The notes under the pieces: generated by a model
Database searches by the model: none
Told to the model about the DNA's origin: nothing
What the model saw: only the letters and a program-made list of their open reading frames with translations
Translations under genes and position numbers: made by a program
Shown here: positions 61,111 to 64,000 of the stretch, piece after piece
How positions within the stretch are numbered: position 1 is the first letter of the stretch
Layout: each line of letters begins with the position of its first letter
Assembly (NCBI RefSeq): GCF_038008325.1
Contig: NZ_JBBOYW010000001.1
Location: 362,001-426,000 of the forward strand
Direction of reading: 5' to 3'
Length of the DNA stretch: 64,000 nt
Origin: Lysinibacillus sp. FSL K6-0232
Lineage (GTDB): Bacteria; Bacillota; Bacilli; Bacillales_A; Planococcaceae

Positions 61111-62259
61111 TTATAGGCCTAAATTTTTGGCAATAATCATTTTCATTACTTCGTTTGTGCCAGCATAGATCGACATAACAGGTATATCTCGATACCTTCT
61201 AGCAATTTTATATTCCTCCATATAACCATAGCCGCCGTGTAATTGCATACATTGAGTGGCGAGCTCACGTGCGTTTTCTGTGATCCAATATTTAGCCATG
61301 GATACCTTGGTTACAACATCCTTACCTGCGATATGCTCTTCAATTAAGGTTTCTAAAAACGATTTGCCAAGCTCAATTTTCGTTGCCATTTCAGCTATTT
61401 TAAACTGTGTATTTTGGAAGTCACCAATGGCTTTACCAAATGCTTGTCGTGATTTTACATAGTCTAGCGTTAAAGTGAGCATATCCTCTGCGGCTGTTTG
61501 TGCGGCAATAGCTACAGCTAATCGCTCCTGCTGTAACTTTTCCATCATATAGACAAAGCCTTTACCTTCCTCTCCAAGAAGGTTTTGAACGGGAACCCTA
61601 CAATCCTCAAAATAAAGCTCTGCTGTATCCTGTGCATGCATCCCCACTTTTTCAAGCTGCCGACCTTTTGTAAAGCCAGGTGTATCTCCTTCAATAACAA
61701 GTAGGCTAATGCCACGATGCTTTTTCTCAGCATATGGGTCTGTTTTGACAGCAACAACGACTAAATTAGTATGAATACCATTTGTAATAAAGGTTTTTTG
61801 ACCATTCACAATATAATGGTCGCCATCACGAATCGCTGTTGTTTGAATATTTGCCAAGTCCGAGCCAGTGCCAGGCTCAGTCATGGCAATTGCCGTTATA
61901 TACTCACCTGTTACACATTTAGGCAACCAGCGAGTTTTTTGTTCATGTATACCATATGCCTCAATATAGGGAACAACAATATCATTATGCAAACCGACCC
62001 CAATAAGACTTGAGCCTATACGTTCAAGCTCCTCCTGAATAATAACCCCAAAGCTAAAATCAAGTCCTAGTCCACCATATTGCTCTTCTACTTGTGGACA
62101 AAGATAGCCCATATCGCCAAGCTTGCGCCAAAATGACAGTGGAATAAGGTGTTCCTTTTCCCATTGTGTATAATGAGGCTCGGCTTCCTCTGTTAAAAAC
62201 TTACGAAAGGTTTTACGAAATAGCTCATGCTCTGTTGTTTCAAATTTATAGCGTGTCAT
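61111..62259 (-). CDS. Acyl-CoA dehydrogenase, long-chain or isovaleryl-like active site
   Basis: 382 residues. FAD-binding segments AIAMTEPGTGSDLANIQT (about 120-137) and FITNGIHTNLVVV are present. The end reads SIYAGTNEVMKMIIAKNLGL: the position of the usual catalytic Glu (YEGT) is Ala, as in long-chain and isovaleryl types. There the base lies in the QERLAVAIAAQTAAEDM helix, which has a Glu here. It catalyses alpha-beta oxidation of acyl-CoA. ATG 62259 is preferred (AAAGGGG upstream) over the 24-codon longer form. Confidence 0.85.
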   Translation of the reverse strand: MTRYKFETTEHELFRKTFRKFLTEEAEPHYTQWEKEHLIPLSFWRKLGDMGYLCPQVEEQYGGLGLDFSFGVIIQEELERIGSSLIGVGLHNDIVVPYIEAYGIHEQKTRWLPKCVTGEYITAIAMTEPGTGSDLANIQTTAIRDGDHYIVNGQKTFITNGIHTNLVVVAVKTDPYAEKKHRGISLLVIEGDTPGFTKGRQLEKVGMHAQDTAELYFEDCRVPVQNLLGEEGKGFVYMMEKLQQERLAVAIAAQTAAEDMLTLTLDYVKSRQAFGKAIGDFQNTQFKIAEMATKIELGKSFLETLIEEHIAGKDVVTKVSMAKYWITENARELATQCMQLHGGYGYMEEYKIARRYRDIPVMSIYAGTNEVMKMIIAKNLGL

Positions 62260-62486
62260 ATGAAATAGCACCCCTTTTTGCTCGTAAATGCGTAAATTTT
62301 CTCTTACATTTATTATGTTACTGAAGGACATGTGAAAATTAAAGTGCTTTTAGTGCTGAAATAATAAATTTGTTATTGCTATACATTAATATAGTGAAAA
62401 TCTAGCAATAAGCTCTCATATTCATAGCTTGATGAAGTATCGTGATATAATCGACTAAATAATAAAGGAAAGTAGAGGACGAAGAT

Positions 62487-63566
62487 ATGCCAAAAGTAAT
62501 TGGTGGTATACTTTTAATTAGTATTTATAGTGCGCTGACCTTCTATATTGGCTGGGGTTTAAAGCAATGGCTAGTAGCAATGGGGTGGTTTCGCCTTCCA
62601 GTATTATTTTGGTTAGTGCTGTATATAATTGCCTTTAGTATTATTATAGGGAGGCTACATGAATCTTTACAGTTCTTTTCAGTTATTAGTAATTACTGGA
62701 TGTTTGTTTTTGAATATGGTTTATTGTTATGTGTAGCTGCACAATTAATTATTTGGCTAACACCCTTTAAAAATGTACAAATAATTGGTAGTATAGCAAT
62801 TGCTGTACTCTTTGTGTTAGGAGTTATTGGCTCTTATTTAGCCTATTCTCCAGTGGTGCGCCATTTAGAGGTTGCTGTAGATAAAAAGGATAGTGAACTA
62901 ACATCATTAAGGGTTGTTGTGGCATCGGATTTTCACTTAGGTGTTTTATCACATAAACGACATTTGCAACGCTTTGTCGATCTTACGAATGAAGCCAATC
63001 CAGATATTATTTTATTAGCGGGCGATATTGTGGATGATGACCCAAAATGGTTTGTACAAGAGGGCATGGCGGATGTCATCAAGCAATTAAAATCTACATA
63101 TGGCACGTATGGTATACTTGGCAACCATGAATATTATGGTAAAAAAATTCCCGAGTTTATAAAAGAAATGGAAAATGCTAATGTAAAAATATTATTAGAT
63201 GAAACAATTCGTATAGCAGATGCGTTTATATTAACAGGTCAAGAGGATAAAACAAATACAGATCGGAAGCCACTAGATGATTTACAGCCTTCAGCTAACC
63301 TACCATGGCTTGTAATGAATCATACACCTGATGATTTGGTAACACCTGCAAAGCTGGGTGTTGATTTTCATGTGTCAGGACATACACATAAAGGGCAGCT
63401 TTGGCCAAATCAATATATAACAGCACGCGTATTTGAGCTGGATTATGGTTATAAGTTGAAGGAGCAGATGCATACACTTGTGTCATCAGGCTACGGCTTC
63501 TGGGGTCCACCTATGCGTATTGGTAGTAGGTCTGAGCTTTGGGTAGTGGATATAAAGTTTCAGTAG
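62487..63566 (+). CDS. Membrane-bound metallophosphoesterase (YkuE/YaeI-like)
   Basis: 359 residues. Four hydrophobic helices in the first 130 residues, then a calcineurin-like domain: DFHLG (about 150-154), LAGDIVDDD, GNHEYYG (about 210-216), MNHTPDD and SGHTHKGQLWPNQ (about 297-309). These bind two metals. Relatives act on membrane phospholipids or UDP-diacylglucosamine-type substrates, but the substrate here is unknown. The start ATG follows AAAGGAAAG. Monocistronic. Confidence 0.88.
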   Translation: MPKVIGGILLISIYSALTFYIGWGLKQWLVAMGWFRLPVLFWLVLYIIAFSIIIGRLHESLQFFSVISNYWMFVFEYGLLLCVAAQLIIWLTPFKNVQIIGSIAIAVLFVLGVIGSYLAYSPVVRHLEVAVDKKDSELTSLRVVVASDFHLGVLSHKRHLQRFVDLTNEANPDIILLAGDIVDDDPKWFVQEGMADVIKQLKSTYGTYGILGNHEYYGKKIPEFIKEMENANVKILLDETIRIADAFILTGQEDKTNTDRKPLDDLQPSANLPWLVMNHTPDDLVTPAKLGVDFHVSGHTHKGQLWPNQYITARVFELDYGYKLKEQMHTLVSSGYGFWGPPMRIGSRSELWVVDIKFQ

Positions 63567-63590
63567 TAGCTAAAATGTATTATTTTATCC

Positions 63591-63727
63591 TGGTTCAGCA
63601 AACATTGTTATAGATTTTGGAGAGGAGCTTTTCGAGTGCACTCGAAAAAATCCGAACGCGAAGCATCAGATATTTTACGTACCGAAAGCATTAGCGACAG
63701 GTACAATTACGCTGGGATGTAATTGAT
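63591..63727. repeat. Interspersed repeat, copy B
   Basis: Starts GGTTCAGCAAA like copy A at 43068, contains the perfect 20-bp palindrome TTTTCGAGTGCACTCGAAAA (63629-63648) and ends with the core of about 50 bp (63677-63727) that is almost identical to 43118-43170. Confidence 0.7.
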
Positions 63728-63744
63728 AATAGGTGAGTAATTTT

Positions 63745-63780
63745 ATGAATAAAGGTAAGGTGACATGGTGGATATTATAG
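63745..63780 (+). CDS. Possible leader peptide overlapping uppP start
   Basis: An 11-codon frame [11 protein letters not shown] with AGGTGAG 7 nt upstream ends 13 bp inside the uppP gene. It could couple translation to uppP. No further support is seen. Confidence 0.3.
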   Translation: MNKGKVTWWIL

Positions 63781-64000
63781 AGTTATTAAAAGCATTGATT
63801 TTAGGCTTTGTTGAAGGAATGACAGAATTTGCGCCTGTATCTTCAACGGGTCATATGATTATCGTCGACGATATGTGGTTAAAGACAGAGGAGTTTTTAG
63901 GGAAGTATCCTGCCAATACATTTAAAATTGTTGTACAGCTTGGCTCCATTTTAGCAGTTATCGTTGTGATGTGGAAACGTATACTAAGCCTCGTTGGATT
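63765..64000 (+). CDS. uppP: Undecaprenyl-diphosphatase UppP (5' part)
   Basis: The first 78 codons are in the window. The family motif [16 protein letters not shown] (about 18-33), with its glutamates and the Ser/His of the active site, is complete. It returns undecaprenyl pyrophosphate to the carrier monophosphate for cell-wall synthesis and confers bacitracin tolerance. The start is ATG 63765 behind AAGGTGAC, with GTG 63768 as alternative. The gene continues beyond the window. Confidence 0.9.
   Translation, partial: MVDIIELLKALILGFVEGMTEFAPVSSTGHMIIVDDMWLKTEEFLGKYPANTFKIVVQLGSILAVIVVMWKRILSLVG

Noticed and set aside
1-64000. CRISPR arrays, tRNA and rRNA genes
   Set aside because: No regularly spaced direct repeats with unique spacers, no cloverleaf with CCA-type end and no rRNA signature were seen.

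Overview
The window looks like chromosomal DNA of a low-GC Gram-positive bacterium of the Bacillales, most like Lysinibacillus or a related Planococcaceae member. The evidence is AT-rich coding sequence with strong AGGAGG-type ribosome binding sites, T-box and SAM-I leaders, Bacillus-type gene pairs (yqhH-yqhG, ArsR plus AHSA1-type SRPBCC, scoAB), pepT, PlsY, a YjfB-type motility peptide and a Fur box of the Bacillus type. The genus is an inference; no rRNA or tRNA gene was seen.

Layout. 0-8.5 kb: a T-box-controlled MFS exporter, a decaying alpha/beta hydrolase, a quinone-oxidoreductase-like enzyme, EcsC, an aminoglycoside 6-adenylyltransferase, a MocR regulator, a GNAT and an ATP-grasp enzyme. 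8.5-12.4 kb: an ABC-2 exporter with an unusual LytTR regulator carrying an ABC-like N-terminus without a Walker A motif, then a Fur-controlled ferredoxin/flavodoxin-NADP reductase. 12.5-20.6 kb: a SNF2 helicase with YqhG, an ArsR-SRPBCC operon with a large palindromic operator, a LysE exporter, and a short-chain fatty acid/acetoacetate module (AtoE permease, LysR regulator, 3-oxoacid CoA-transferase A and B). 21.4-25.5 kb: a patchy accessory segment with gene fragments, a palindromic repeat element, a C5 DNA methyltransferase, a stand-alone B3-like recognition domain and a prophage-type membrane protein. It abuts a structured RNA gene on the minus strand that may be 6S-like. 26-31 kb: PhnA, zf-HC2, HD hydrolase, diguanylate cyclase, YjfB, a LysM-3D cell-wall protein and a Cu/Zn superoxide dismutase-like lipoprotein.

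31.6-42.7 kb: a TAXI-TRAP transporter operon, an M20 amidohydrolase with an NhaC antiporter, a dipeptide epimerase with a divergent regulator and a GNAT, and a FhuF-like Fe-S protein. Between the FhuF-like gene and the next transporter lies a perfect Fur box with promoter, an untranslated C-rich transcript and a strong terminator. This is a good candidate for a Fur-controlled small RNA of the FsrA/RyhB functional type. 43-54.6 kb: EmrE-type exporter, PepT, YhhN, nitroreductase, DASS symporter, PlsY and a SAM-I-controlled O-acetylhomoserine sulfhydrylase. 54.7-56.1 kb: a complete IS4-family element with inverted repeats and a 9-bp target duplication. 56.4-64 kb: a short homoserine dehydrogenase, a two-component system with an unlisted small membrane-protein gene between regulator and kinase, an acyl-CoA dehydrogenase, a metallophosphoesterase and the start of uppP.

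How the parts work together. Two promoters share an identical Fur-box/promoter core and would respond together to iron limitation, one driving the reductase and one the candidate small RNA. The FhuF-like gene is divergent from the second. Two genes show a good Shine-Dalgarno sequence at normal spacing in front of an AUA codon where family members should begin, which is either non-canonical initiation or recent start-codon loss.
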